A stretch of DNA of 64,000 bases from Euleptes europaea (Eukaryota > Chordata > Lepidosauria > Squamata > Sphaerodactylidae): NCBI RefSeq assembly GCF_029931775.1, contig NW_026612052.1, positions 372,001-436,000 of the forward strand, given 5' to 3'. Below are positions 10,133 through 21,644 of this stretch, in pieces; position 1 is the first letter of the stretch; every line of letters begins with the position of its first letter. The notes beneath the pieces are model-generated. The model saw only the letters and a program-made list of their open reading frames with translations. It was not told where the DNA came from and did not search any database. A program made the position numbers and the translations under genes.

Positions 10133-11110
10133 TGACCAAAGGACCTTCATCAGAATATTCATAATAGCATTAGTAGTCACTGGAGGAGGAACTTCAAATG
10201 TCACTATGATTAATATTCCATTAAGAAGACAAGAAAGTGGTGTACTGGAATTGAACATCAGTTGTTGCTTAGAGATACTAGATAGGATTAGTGATACATA
10301 TTTGGGGAGGGTCATAATGCAGTCCTTCTATTTGTAAATGCTTTGAGTCCAAATCACCCAAAATCTGGGCCCAACTTGAAATGTTGATCATCTCCAACCG
10401 CCGCCCCACCCCAGCCTTCCTTGCCAGGTTCCTTATCCTTCCTAAGTAACAAAAAAGTACCTTTGAGAAGGGAATGGGAGTAACCACAAGCAGAAAGGGT
10501 TTGTTAGACATCTGAGATAGTCCTTTGGGGACCATCTTTCTTGTGATGACAAATCTTCTCATATGAAGATCATAGGATTTGGAGTAATCTCAGTCTCTTT
10601 AGACCTTTTGTAAATCAGAGAAATCTTCAGATGTCATAATCGTGGCAGGGAATGATGGACACAGAAGATAAAATGTGTAGTTCCATATAAGATGGAAGAC
10701 AGGGAATTCCCTGCTGGCATGGTTGCATTGGCCAGTGCAGCTTCATGGCTCCTTGGTGCATGAAAGGATGTTTGCCGCCAGGACAGTGTTAGTACCCATT
10801 ATCTTGGGATAAATGGGCACTTAGCTGGCACAGTCATGGTGTCTCCTAAGGAGCTTCACCCCCCCTTTCAGGATTGCAGCCTCAGTGTCCTACTGGGGAA
10901 ATTTATGAGAAGCCTGTAAATACACATTGGTTTCCCTGTTAGCAAACACTGGATCCCTAAGATGGTTTCAGGTCTCTGAAATGGAGCAAAAGGGAAGGCT
11001 TCATTCCACTGTATGTTTCAGTTACAGTCTGAATCACAGGTGAGAATTATACGTCAGGCATGGAAATCCCAAAGCACATTGTGAACATATGGGGGATGTG
11101 AGGACTTTGT
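10133..11110. other. Intergenic DNA, nothing recognised
   Basis: No open frame with a recognisable domain and no clear repeat. No AATAAA was seen close after the OR stop at 10132. Confidence 0.4.
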
Positions 11111-11123
11111 AACATCTAAATAT

Positions 11124-11348
11124 GTGTGTGTGTGTGTAAAGTGCCTTCAAGTCACAGCCGACTTATGGCGACCCCTTTTGGGGTTTTCATGGCAAGAGAC
11201 TAACAGAGGTGGTTTGCCAGTGCCTTCCTCTGCACAGCAACCCTGGTATTCCTTGGTGGTCTCCCATCCAAATACTAACCAGGGCCAACCCTGCTTAGCT
11301 TCTGAGATCTGATGAGATCAGGCTAGCCTGGGCCATCCAGGTCAGGCC
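11124..11348 (-). mobile_element. 5S rRNA-derived SINE with BovB-type tail
   Basis: On the minus strand it begins with 5S rRNA-like sequence (GATCTCAGAAGCTAAGCAGG, then GTTAGTATTTGGATGGGAGACC), which carries the internal Pol III promoter region. A body follows, ending in the tail GGCTGTGACTTGAAGGCACTTT plus (CA)n. A perfect 13-base target duplication, AACATCTAAATAT, flanks it at 11111-11123 and 11349-11361. It is a SINE and not a 5S gene, because the rRNA part is incomplete and followed by retroposon tail. Confidence 0.88.
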
Positions 11349-11529
11349 AACATCTAAATATAGGTGGAAGAAAATTCAGTAACTACAGGGTCTTAGCAAC
11401 TCTTGACCCATTTCAGAAGACTTTCATCAACACAGAATTGTATGTTTGCATGCTTGGTGTTTTGTTTTTTTTTATCATAAAACAGAGTTTACTGGATTTT
11501 GAAAATTTTGAATTGTATATTAGTTATTT

Positions 11530-11645
11530 TAATATTGTGTTTACTGTTTGATATAAGTTACCCTGAGCCCTGCTCTGGCAGGGAAAGGGTGGGATATAAA
11601 TTTAATATTTTTTTAAAAAAAACAATATTTTTTTAAAAAAAATAA
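11530..11645 (+). repeat. Retroposon tail repeat (GGGATATAAAT type)
   Basis: The text 'accctgagccctgctctggcag' followed by 'ggtgggatataaattt' and an A/T-rich tail resembles, in opposite orientation, segments at 30299-30372, 33117-33195, 36484-36575 and 41433-41500. Probably the 3' end of an unclassified SINE or LINE. Confidence 0.5.
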
Positions 11646-11994
11646 GATTAAACTCTGAGAGCCATAACAAGAAGCTTTTAGATTGTTTATTGAGAAAACT
11701 TTTCATTATGGGTTTTCAAAACCTGTAAAAATCCTAATTGCAAGGCAGAGGAACAAAGTTAGCTTGTGCAGTCACCTACATAATCTTTGCAGTTGGTTTC
11801 CATCTTTAAGAAATGACAGCTATGACTAATGAGATAAATCAGTTATAATTTCTTGGTTCCTATGACTGAGTTTGAATGTCTAAATGCCATCAAATAGGTA
11901 TTTTGACAATTCAGTAAGCTTTCCTTACAACATTAGCCAAATTGCTAAAGGTAGTGTTGCCATAACTCAGAATTGGATTTAGGGTTAATTCTTA

Positions 11995-12170
11995 GGGTCT
12001 ATTCCAAAGTCACCCAGCTGGCTTCATGTGTAGGCGTGGGGAAACCAACCCAGTTCACCGGATTAGCATCCGCCGCTCATGTGGAGGAGTGGAGAATCAA
12101 ACCTGGTTCTCCAGATCAGAGTCCACCGCTCCAAACCACTGTTCTTAACCACTACACCACACTGGCCGTG
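11995..12170 (-). mobile_element. tRNA-derived SINE, (CTT)n-tail family, 5' part
   Basis: The minus strand reads TGGTGTAGTGGTTAAGAACA and then the second promoter box (GGTTTGATTC), then the family body up to the 'ggtgacctt' segment. The 3' tail is missing. Confidence 0.8.
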
Positions 12171-12179
12171 GGTGTTATT

Positions 12180-13285
12180 AAAAAGAGAAGACGGCCAAGG
12201 ACATTAGAGGAGGTAGGATTGCTGACCCTTATGAATGACTGCTCATCGCAACTCTTCCGGTTTCTCAACAAGGTACACAGGCACCCTTGCCAGGAAGTTG
12301 GAGTTGATACATCATCAGTTCCATCCCAGAAGGCTCTCAGTGTATGACAGGATTCAGATCAGTTTAGTTCAGTATGCTTTCCCACCCCAGCAGTCTCAAT
12401 CATTAAAAGTTGTTGGATTCAGTTATGGTAGAAGAAATATGATGTTAAATCAACATTTAGGCCTTTCCCCATTAATCCAGAAGATTTTTATTTATTGGAA
12501 AACTTTGAGAGGATTTTATATGGACACGACCTTGCCTATGGACTGTCCTACTTTTGGTTTGGTTTTGGAGTACTTTGGTTCCATTTTGGAACTGAGCCAT
12601 CAGACTCATAAGGTCCTGGAGCTAATGAGGCACTGGTTACCATTTTATGGTTTGATTTGTGACCTAGGGGATGCAGAAAGAGGTCCTTAAACCACATTTA
12701 AGGGGGTAGAAGGTATGGAATTTCCTTGCAGCAAAAGCACTTTGTTCCACAGAGAGAAAATGGCTGCTTTGGAGAGTGTGTGAGCAGTGACTTAAAAAAT
12801 CTAATAAATAAATTAATAAATAAATTTGAACTCATACGCCAAATTGGCAGATGTCATTTTATGATGGCATGTACAACAACCACAGCAGCAACAAAGTACT
12901 CTTCATGAACTACTTGGAAAATGTAACTAGTGCAAAAAGATGGTGGAAATTTTTATAGGGGGAACTGACAGATATGACTTTGCTATCAGAATATGTTTCC
13001 AGTAGTGAATATCTACTACCATTCAGGTGCAAAATCCAGAAAGCAGCTCTTTTTGTTCCTCTACTAGCCTGTCAGCAAGCAGCTACTGATTCCTCCGGTC
13101 CTCAGAAGGGAAAAAAGATCAAGTCCTTCCCTTGTTCTGTGTATGTTTCTACTTACAGTTGGTTGCACATAACCCCTTCTGCTCTGGCTCCAAGGAACAG
13201 AAAGCGGCACTTTCTGATTTTGAATGTCCCAATATCTCCTTCATCTAGTTTGCCCCCAGTCACCTGGAAACCAGTCTTCACTGGC
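12180..13285. other. Intergenic DNA, nothing recognised
   Basis: Open frames up to 151 codons exist (12235-12690) but show no domain, no OR motif and no family resemblance, so I do not call a gene. Confidence 0.4.
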
Positions 13286-14224
13286 TTATCCAACTAGACG
13301 TTTCCTACCTAAATTTCTTCTTAACGCTTCCTTCACTTCTTTATTTCTCAAGCAATAGATGAGAGGATTGAGAGCTGGAGTGATCACAGCATAGAAGATG
13401 GACACTATTTTGTTCAGGTTAAAGGGGTGGATTTTTCTGGGCCGAGCATACATGAAGACTGTTGTCGAGAAGAAGATGATGACCACTGTAAGATGTGAGG
13501 CACAGGTTGAGAAAGCTTTCTTCTTTCCTTGGGTTGTGGGGATACGAAAAATTGAAACAATGATGAACAGGTAGGACAAGACTGTGATGGAGAGTGGGAT
13601 CAAGAGGATGACCAAGGCCAATATGAAATCCACTAGTTCAGCCACTGACATATCAGTGCAGGAGAGGTTAAGCACTGGAGAGATGTCACAAAAAAAGTGA
13701 TTGATGACTCCAGGGCCACAGAAGCTGAGTCTAGATATAAAGGTGACCTTGACTAAAGAGACAGAAAAGCCACACACCCAGGAGAGTAGACCTAGCTGGA
13801 AGCACAGACTGTGGGTCATGATGACTGGATAACGAAGTGGATTGCATATGGCTACGTAGCGGTCATAGGCCATGACAGCCAGGAGGACACATTCTGTACA
13901 CATAAGGGAGATGAAGAAGTAAAGTTGTGCCATGCAGTTCTGGAAGGAGATTATTTTGTTCTGTGACCAGAAGTCTACCAGCAGTTTTGGAAGGGTGACA
14001 CTGATATACCAGATCTCCAAGAAAGACAAGTTCCCCAAGAAGAAGTACATCGGCTTGTGAAGATTCCGGTTCGCTTTGACTACTGAGATAATGATGATAT
14101 TCTCCAAGACTGTTAGTATGTAAGTGAGGAAGAAGACCACAAAAAGAAAAAGCTGTATCTCTAATCCAGCGGGGAACCCCAGGAGGATGAATTCAGAGAT
14201 GATTGTTGAATTCTCCATCTCCAT
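13286..14224 (-). CDS. OR6B1-like: Olfactory receptor, class II, OR6B-like
   Basis: 312-residue odorant GPCR. Features: NST glycosylation site at residues 5-7, ENIIIISVV in helix 1, [19 protein letters not shown] in helix 2, [25 protein letters not shown] at helix 3, loop-2 cysteines (FCGPG, FFCDIS, NLSCTD), [13 protein letters not shown] before helix 6, FMYARPR in the third outer loop and [16 protein letters not shown] at the end. The stretch [15 protein letters not shown] plus FMYARP and the MNKI-like [11 protein letters not shown] match what I recall of mammalian OR6B1 closely. Met1 and Met3 are both possible starts; Met3 (MENST) is the more usual length. No damaged motif seen. It lies in opposite orientation to the OR12D-like genes. 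A second OR6B-like gene sits at 60266. Confidence 0.96.
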   Translation of the reverse strand: MEMENSTIISEFILLGFPAGLEIQLFLFVVFFLTYILTVLENIIIISVVKANRNLHKPMYFFLGNLSFLEIWYISVTLPKLLVDFWSQNKIISFQNCMAQLYFFISLMCTECVLLAVMAYDRYVAICNPLRYPVIMTHSLCFQLGLLSWVCGFSVSLVKVTFISRLSFCGPGVINHFFCDISPVLNLSCTDMSVAELVDFILALVILLIPLSITVLSYLFIIVSIFRIPTTQGKKKAFSTCASHLTVVIIFFSTTVFMYARPRKIHPFNLNKIVSIFYAVITPALNPLIYCLRNKEVKEALRRNLGRKRLVG

Positions 14225-14846
14225 AACAGTCCTTATCTCTATGTATCAGTGATGGGATCCTATACCTACAGAACATAATTGGTAAATCTTGTTATTTAAT
14301 AAAATGAAATGACTAAAATAAAGGATGCTGCTGGGAAATCCCATTTCTTTAGTAGAGAACATATTTTATTATCCCATTGAAATCAGTCTAAAAATACCAA
14401 ATTAGGGATGGAGTGTTCCCATATGTTTAGATCTAATGGATGTTTTTGCTATAATGCCAATAAATAATGCCAATAAATAAGGTTGTGGATGGGTATGTTT
14501 AGATCTAACTACCAAATTTTAAGAATTAAATAGCAACCCTCATGATTTTTCAAAACATACATATTATGCAGTTTGGACAGTCATTCAAGATCAAAACATT
14601 TTTTTTAAAATAACCAATTTCTTGTTTAAATTTAGGTTAACTTAAGTGTGTGATCTTTTCATATGAGTAGGGTAAAAGATTTGACAGAGCAAAAGAAAAA
14701 TGGCATGTACCATTTCCTCATATGAGTGGGAGGGGTCTTACACTCTAAAGTCCAAGCCTATGCTCAATATAATAAACCCAAAGCTCAAGAAACCTTGAGA
14801 GATGGATTGTCCAGCCTCTACTTTAAGACCTCTGGTAAGCCCCAAC
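14225..14846. other. 5' flank of the OR6B-like gene
   Basis: AT-rich. It contains a short direct duplication (AATGCCAATAAAT at 14453-14478) and TATGTTTAGATCTAA twice (14421 and 14493). No clear acceptor close to the start codon. Confidence 0.4.
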
Positions 14847-15120
14847 TAGGGTTGTGCCAAAAAAAAACCAACGGTAAATTTTGGGTTCAGGTTTATTGGG
14901 CCCGATTTTTTCAGTAAACCCGGAATAAGCTGAATACCTATCCCAGTAAATTTGTATTTCGGCTTTATTTCCAGGTTTACCAAAAAAATTGGGTCCATTA
15001 TAGTCTATGGGGATTTTTTCCGAAGATCCTGTGGGGGCATTTTGGGAGGTAGAATTCCCAAATTTTCAGGGTAGCTTCAACGGACTCTCCTGGCATGGAC
15101 CCCAAAGTTTGGGGGTTGGT
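14847..15120. mobile_element. hAT-like TAGGGTTGTGC element, truncated
   Basis: It starts TAGGGTTGTGC, contains several CGG-rich subterminal words ('acccggaataagctgaata', 'ttcggctttatttcc'), and shares about 100 bases ('gaggtagaattcccaaattt' onwards) with the element at 52312. Similarity stops before the LINE insertion at 15161. Confidence 0.6.
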
Positions 15121-15149
15121 GGAACCAAACCCGCATTATCTCTGAGGTA

Positions 15150-15160
15150 TGCTTGTATTC
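15150..15160. repeat. Target site duplication of the 4.3-kb LINE (left)
   Basis: TGCTTGTATTC is repeated exactly at 19432-19442. Together the two 11-base copies bracket the LINE and fix both of its ends. Confidence 0.9.
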
Positions 15161-18100
15161 ATCATCATCATCATCATCATCACCTTTATTAGGCATTTAC
15201 ATCAGCATACAATAAACAGAGTTGTGAAAACAATTAAAACAGGTTACATTAAAATGACATTACTTAGAAGTACGAACAAACTGCTCGCGAATCCTTTGTG
15301 AGGACAGGAGAAAACTCACTACTTGTTGGGTGACAGAGGGGTTTCTGTCAGATAAATGGTACATCACCAACTGCTGATTTGAGAGACTCTGATCACTGGG
15401 CAGTAGGGGTTTAATATTGGTATTCCTCGGCCTCATGTAAAGCTGGCAGTACAACAGCACGTGGGTTAAGTGTTCAGGATCCCCAGTCTTACATGGACAA
15501 TTCCTATCAATAAAAGGGTTTCCTTTGTATCTTCCTTGTAGTATAGCTGAAGGAAGAATGTTAAGTCTAGCAAGCATGAAAATTCTGCGAATGTCCGGTG
15601 ACTCCAAATAAGTCAAGTAGGAAACTGTAGCTCCGTAAGTCAGAGTAATACCATGAAACATGGGGGAACAGTGTCTATCAGCTAGGGAGGTTAGGGTCTG
15701 CATTTCTATATCTAGTAGGCACTGATGTATCAATCTAAATGCTTGCTCTTTCCCAAGCGTCAAAAGAGAATCAAATGGAATACCGACAGACTTGATTTCC
15801 CTGATGGTTAATTTCGACCACTGGCTTATGTAAGAATCTCCCAGCAGTGCAGGAATATAACCAGGATATTCAGTTAGAAAGTGCAGACGTAACCAAAACT
15901 TAATGGTATGGATCCAAGCTCTATTCTCAAAAAAACCCTGCCCTGTCTCAAGAGCTGCATACCCTACGCAATTGGAGACACCAAGAATACGGCGTAAGAA
16001 AGTGGACTGAATCCTCTCAATGTCCTGATTAAAGGCACTTACCCAAATAGGAACTCCATATAGGAGTTGGGAGATGGATTTAGCCTTAAACACTCGTAAG
16101 GCAGCAGGAACTAATTGGCCACCATGGACATAAAAGGAGCGAATTGTGGCCTCGTTATTACGTTTAGCTGACGATACAGCATAGTTCCTGTGCATTGTCC
16201 AATTGCTGCTGTATTGGAAATTCAGGCCCAAGTATCTGAATTATTTAACTTGTTCAATTTTGTGCCCCTTAATTGTCCAACTGTGACGTCTCCAAAATTT
16301 AGAGAAGACTAGCATCTTAGATTTCTTGTAATTGATGGATAATAAATTGGCATTGCAATAGCTAACAAACATGGACAGCAGCCGTCTTAGCCCCTTCTGT
16401 GTTAATGATAGTACCACAGCATCATCGGCATACAATAATAGAGGGATGGAGGAAGGGCCCAGCTTGGGGAAGTGGCCATCTACTGTTCTTAACATTGAAT
16501 CAAGGTCATTTACCCTCCCTAACTTGAGCTGGGATTAAACAATCAAGGGAACTTGATCTCCCAGAGAGAGCACCTGAAACTAAGGCCCAAAATTGTTTAT
16601 TATTATTATTCAGTGATGCATTGTGTAGTAGTTTCCATCTTTCTTTGAGTGCTAGGTTGTTGTTTTTTTGCAACAGTAATCCGAAGCTGCTTTTTAAGTC
16701 TAAAATAACTGACAGGAAAATATTTTGCTCCACTGGTTCGATATGAGTGATATGAAGACCGTAACTGGGTTTTTAAGATCTGACAGTCCCGGTCAAACTA
16801 GGGGGTTAGTTCACCAGTACTTTTTCTACTGTTATGTGCTGAAGATGGTATCTGGAATTAATATTGCCAGTAAGGTTATCATAAAGAGAAAGTGCTTGAA
16901 TTATATCAGAGGCACCAGTCAGTTCCTGCTTGAGTTTGGTCAAAACTCGAATGAAGAAGACCAGAGATATTTTCAGACACTGATCGACTCCATTTAACCC
17001 GTCTAAAACAAGTAGTGAAGCTCGATAATTGAGCCGAAGGAGGCTGTAGTGAAATTGGGGACTGATGTTCAAGGGTAGTAATGAGGGGAAAATGATCACT
17101 GTCTACGCGATCACCCACATAAAAGTCCTGAATAAGACTCCTTATTTTGGGGGAGACAATGACATAATCAATTACACTACTCCCCATGGGCAGCCAAAAG
17201 TATATTCTCCTGGGTTGTCATGAGGAGTTGTACCCTTCAAGATGGATTTACAAGAGGCAATGATAAAATTTACCAAAAGAGTCCCAGCATAGTTTACTGA
17301 GAGATCTTTGGATTGTCTTAAAAAATGATGAGAAATGGAAGGGACTTCGTGTATATCCAGATGCACGACTATCTCAAAGAGAGATCATCTTTGCCTATCC
17401 TGGCATTAAAATCTCCAGCCAGGAACGTCTCAGGTAATGGGTTAGAAGCCTCTAGTTCTATAATATAGTTCGATAGGTCATCCCACTGGGTTTGGGAGGT
17501 TGTCCGGCTCTTATAAGGGGGGAGGTAAACATTAATAAAAAGTAAGGTGATACCAAATAGCTTGATGAGAAACCCTTGTGCAAAGGGAGGACCAGCTGGG
17601 AGGGCCACAAATGATGAGCAAAGGGAAGTTGAAATCATACTGCATAGGCCTCCACTGAGACGACCCCGGGAACCAGTTGCAGTAGCAGGCATAGTGAATG
17701 AAATATACTGTAGCCTTTTAAGTGTAATTCTGTTTCCTGCCATGTCTCTTGTAATAAGATAATATCAAATTTGTTTAAGAATTTAAGAAAATCACCATCG
17801 CCTGCTTTCCTTTTCTACCCAGCAATATTCCAGGAGACAATGTTTAGGGACGTGGCCTTCTTAGATTTAGATAGTCAATTGGTAATAGGGGGCTTTCCCT
17901 TATACCCCTTCTGAGCAGAGAAGGGAGGAACACTAAGTTGCTCAATAATATTCAACCCCCCCTCCAAATCCACAAAAACACACCCATTTTTGCAGGAAGC
18001 CATTTGGTCTAGAACAGGGGGATGCTCTATTACGATCTGTGCTGGGGGTCCGGCTATATGCAGATCATCTAAGTAGCTGCTGGATATCGCTTCATCATTA

Positions 18101-19431
18101 TTGTTAGTAATTGCCGCTTGCTTCTGGCTTGAGGGAGTTGGGAGGATATTAGTTGGTTCCTTCTCCAGGGAATTTGCAATTGGATTGCAACTAGGGTCTG
18201 TGTGAAATGATATTAATTCTTCCTCCCTATGAGGTGTTTTCATAGAAACGGGTATAAAAGTTAGTTCATGATGTGTCATCTCAATTCCAAGTTGTGTAGT
18301 TGCGTGATGTTGTGCAGTCTCTCCTTCAGATTTCTTGGTGAAGTCCACAGCCTCCTCATAGCGCACAGCTGACAGTTGGTTTATAAAGAGATTGTTAATT
18401 ACCGTGTTTGTAAAAACCCGTCCTGGAAAAATCCCTCTACTTCTCAGGTTGGCCTTCTGAGATAAAATCAAGGAGGGGATTCTTGGGCTCTTAAAGGTTA
18501 ACATCACTCTTTGTGTTTGTTTTGGACTTGTCATGGGTTCAATCGATAACAGGTCAATTGTAGCGCTGCTCCTCTTAAGTAGGTTACATAGGTGATAAAT
18601 TACCTGACGTTTGTTATTCCAAATTGGCATATGTCCTCTGTATCTGCATACAGATAGACACACCTTTTTGGGTTGCAATATCAGATGATACCTTGGGCTT
18701 TTAGGTATTAGCTGTTTCTTAGTTGTATCTGTACATTCTTCCTTGTAAGTGTCCAGTATGTAAGTGGCCTGTGCCGCCTGGGGAGATAAGGAGCTCCCAG
18801 ACCCAATTAATTCCAGCTGTCTCTCTCTTTTCTGGCCCTGAGTTATCCTAATAAGAATCTCAAGTTTCTCATTTATTGCTTTCAGAGAGTCAAAAATGAG
18901 TTAAACGGTTCTAGCCGACAATTCAGATAAGTTGAGCAGGGCCTCCCCCTCATCGTTATTATTGTTAGCTGTTTCATTAATTGAGTCAATTACATTTTCT
19001 CCTGGGTCCTTGGACACCTCGTTAGATATATCAGAGTCTCCCAAAAGGCTGAAATGGTTTGAGACAGGAATACTAAATATCGTATTATCCCCCGCTGCAA
19101 AATTGTCAGCTATTTTGGTTTGTTTGCAGGCCGGTGGTGTAATGGCCTCCTCCGGGTCTCGGTGCCTTTTGCGAGCTCCCATTATCTGAACAGCAAGAGT
19201 CCACACCCTTAGTTCCCATCTCTCCGTTGTTGATTCAGGCAGCCAGGCTCTTCCAGCAGCTTTCCACTGCTCCGATTTTTTTTTTTAATGTGGTGTGTAC
19301 TTCCAAGGTTGATAAAAGCTGCTGGCTCCTCTAAAAGCTTAATTAAAAAGATTAAAAAAGTTAAAATGACTCAGCAGTGGAAAGCTGCAGCAAGGACGTC
19401 CTATCTCGTCACCATCTTGCCTCCGCCTATC
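15161..19431 (-). mobile_element. LINE with APE endonuclease and (ATG)n tail, internally deleted
   Basis: 4271 bases on the minus strand. The 5' end contains GGCGGAGGCAAGATGGTGAC. An ORF1-like region follows (frames at 19206-18901 and 18678-17875; Asn/Ser-rich, no recognised fold), then an endonuclease region at about 17743-16900 with INVYLPP, LAGDFNARIG and VIDYVIVSP...DSDHFPL. A linker follows at 16733-16506, then LLYADDAVVLS of the reverse transcriptase, and a C-terminal region ending in a Cys-rich CPCKTGDPEHLTHVLLYC motif. The sequence jumps from linker to YADD near 16500, so the reverse transcriptase fingers and most of the palm are deleted and the copy cannot move itself. Several frame breaks also separate the parts. 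The 3' end is AATAAAGG(TGA)n. It is flanked by a perfect 11-base duplication. The clade (L2/CR1 group or other) is uncertain. Confidence 0.88.
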
Positions 19432-19442
19432 TGCTTGTATTC
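19432..19442. repeat. Target site duplication of the 4.3-kb LINE (right)
   Basis: Exact match of TGCTTGTATTC with 15150-15160. Confidence 0.9.
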
Positions 19443-20195
19443 CAAAGCTTGGCTAGTTCCTCAAAGCCTTTGGGTTTTCCTTCAGTTGCAAATAAAAACT
19501 CCACATATCTACTTTGGCAGCCAGTATGTCCAAAACACATGATACTAGAGTTATTATTTTACTTACTGAGTTCCTAATGTATGTCCATGTGCACACCTCA
19601 CATCCTGCTGCCACGGCCTTTGCTCTCAGCACTGTAATCAGGCTTCTTCGATCACACTTCCCCCAAACTCAGCCTACACACCTTGTTAGGTTGAGGAACT
19701 AGGGTTATGAACATGTACGAACAGTTCCTTGATAACACACACCATTAAACACAAAGGGATTTAGTTTTGTGTTTAGGAGCATGCTGCACACATCTTTTCA
19801 TGTATCTCCTACCAACTGCCTCTCCTGACTGCACAGTTGCTTTACTCCAGTTATTTCACAAGTAAGTGTACATCAATAACAGAAGAAGGGGAAAGAGGCC
19901 AAAAAGAAAAACAAAGACCCAAAGGGCTGTGTATGCTCCAAATCTGGTTCTAGTTTTTTTTAAAATTAGACCAGAAGTGACCATTGAATATGGGTGAGAT
20001 CCAACCAGCTTTTTCACCCATTCTTGCCCAATTCCCCATCTTACGTCAGATCCCATCTTTTATGGCTTTTGCAGGATCCATGATTCCCAGCACAGCTTTC
20101 TTTGGAGGTCAAAGGGAACAGCCACCTTCTGGAGTAAAATCTGGTTGAATCTAATTCAATTATTGGATTTTTTTATTTATTTATTTTCAATCGGT
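19443..20195. other. Intergenic DNA with a dispersed repeat piece
   Basis: 19960-20155 belongs to the same unclassified repeat as 3915-4360. The rest shows nothing recognisable. Confidence 0.4.
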
Positions 20196-20416
20196 GCCAT
20201 GGTGGTGGAAATTGCCATCAGGTTGCATCCAATTTATGGAGACCCTGTAGGGTTTTCCAGGCAAGAGAAAAACACAGGTGGTTTGCCGTTGTCTTCCTCT
20301 CAATTGAAACACTAGATTTCCTAGCTGGTCTCCCATCCAAGTACTAACCAGGGCTGGCCCTGCTTAGAGCTTCTGAGTTCTGATGAGATCAGGTCAGCCT
20401 GAGCCTTCCAGGTCAG
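20196..20416 (-). mobile_element. 5S rRNA-derived SINE
   Basis: The minus strand carries GATCTGACC-like and CTCATCAGAACTCAGAAGC words, then GGTTAGTACTTGGATGGGAG of 5S type, followed by the family body (CAATGGCAAACCACC-like) and a degraded BovB-type tail. More diverged than the copy at 11124. Confidence 0.75.
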
Positions 20417-20419
20417 GGC

Positions 20420-21516
20420 ATTTGGTGTTATATTGCCTTGCAATGTTTCATTTAAAATGTGAATAAGCAACAAATGGCTGGGACCCAGCTTGTGTGATTT
20501 CTTCCAGCTCCTCCTGTACCATAAGTCATGCCATTCAGGGAGGATTCTCAATCCTCAGGAGCAGGTTGTCTGTATGAGTGTGAGTGCACAGAGAAGGTCT
20601 GCAGACGGTCTTGCCAAAAAGTGGCATGAGTGGATCTCTGTTGACAGATTTCAGGATCCAACCCAAAAGCCTTGGGTTCAGATGGGCTACTTTTTGAAAA
20701 TTCCTGACCCCCCCTTCCCCTGGTAAGCATTTGGGGTGGGGGTGGAAATACATTTTAAGAATATTGGCTTCCTCATTATCCTTCTGTCCTACAATTTATA
20801 AGCAAGTACAGGCGTCACATTTTATATTTATCGATGACTGGGAAAAAACAATAAAAAATAAAAGGAAAACACGTTGTGATGAAGTCATAGCTTGATTTAA
20901 TATACTCTAAACTTAAAGTATTTTCTAAGCAAAAAAGTTCATCTTCTTGCTTTAAACATTTATGAATGAAGGTATGTATATAGGTAGAGATTTGTGCATT
21001 CAACTACAGCATCTATGAGCACAGAAAATCTAAAAACGTCTCAACTCACTTTTAAGAAGTACCAGAATCAGTGATGCACTACGGGTAGCTTCTGCTCTCA
21101 ACTAGTCACTCTGCTGGTTAAGACATCTAATTATGCCATGCTTTCATACTGCATGCAGCAGGATTATAAAAGTTACCTTTCTCACACTCCACAGAAATAA
21201 TGCAGTGGAAGGAAGATGCTTTTTTATTTAGCCAAGCCTGAGCTTTAAAAAAACAACCCCTCCCCCATGAGTGCATACATTAATGAATAGGCTGGACCCA
21301 CATGAATTGGCGGAGGGAGGGGGGAGGATTTTTTTTTTAAAAAGTCATATTCGAAGAGAATTGCTGCTCCTGTTCTTATATATTCCCTCTGTGTTAATTT
21401 ATCTGACTTGTTTAAAAACTAACTTGGACGAGGTATATCAGCGAGGGGGAACCTTTCCCTATTTATGTGAGGACAGGATAATGATCCACACAGGGAATTT
21501 GATGCCATTTTGTATT
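20420..21516. other. Intergenic DNA, nothing recognised
   Basis: No supported gene. Short frames around 20490-20750 overlap on both strands and show no domain. Confidence 0.4.
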
Positions 21517-21643
21517 TCTCAGAACTCTCTCAGCCCCACCTACCACACAGGGTATCTGTTGTGGGGGGGGGGAGAAGATGATTGTAAGCATGTTTGATTC
21601 TTCCTTCAGTGGTACAGAAAGTCGGCATATAAAATCCAACTCA
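21517..21643 (+). mobile_element. tRNA-derived SINE, 3' part
   Basis: Contains CTCTCTCAGCCCCACCTACC, GGTATCTGTTGTGGGG, GATTGTAAGC and GTCGGCATATAAAA in the family order. The head is absent. Confidence 0.7.
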
Positions 21644-21644
21644 G

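Noticed and set aside
12235-12690. 151-codon open frame as a gene
   Set aside because: No domain, no OR motif, and no supporting splice or poly(A) signal; such length arises by chance in 64 kb.
15158-15181. (CAT)n as an independent microsatellite or His-coding run
   Set aside because: It is the 3' tail of the minus-strand LINE.
17875-18678. 267-codon open frame as a host gene
   Set aside because: It lies between the 5' end and endonuclease of the LINE at 15161-19431 in the same orientation, so it is ORF1-like.
19401-19431. L1 clade assignment from the L1-like CAAGATGG 5' motif
   Set aside because: The C-terminal Cys pattern (CPC...H...C) and (ATG)n tail do not fit L1; the short motif could be a YY1-like site present in other LINEs.
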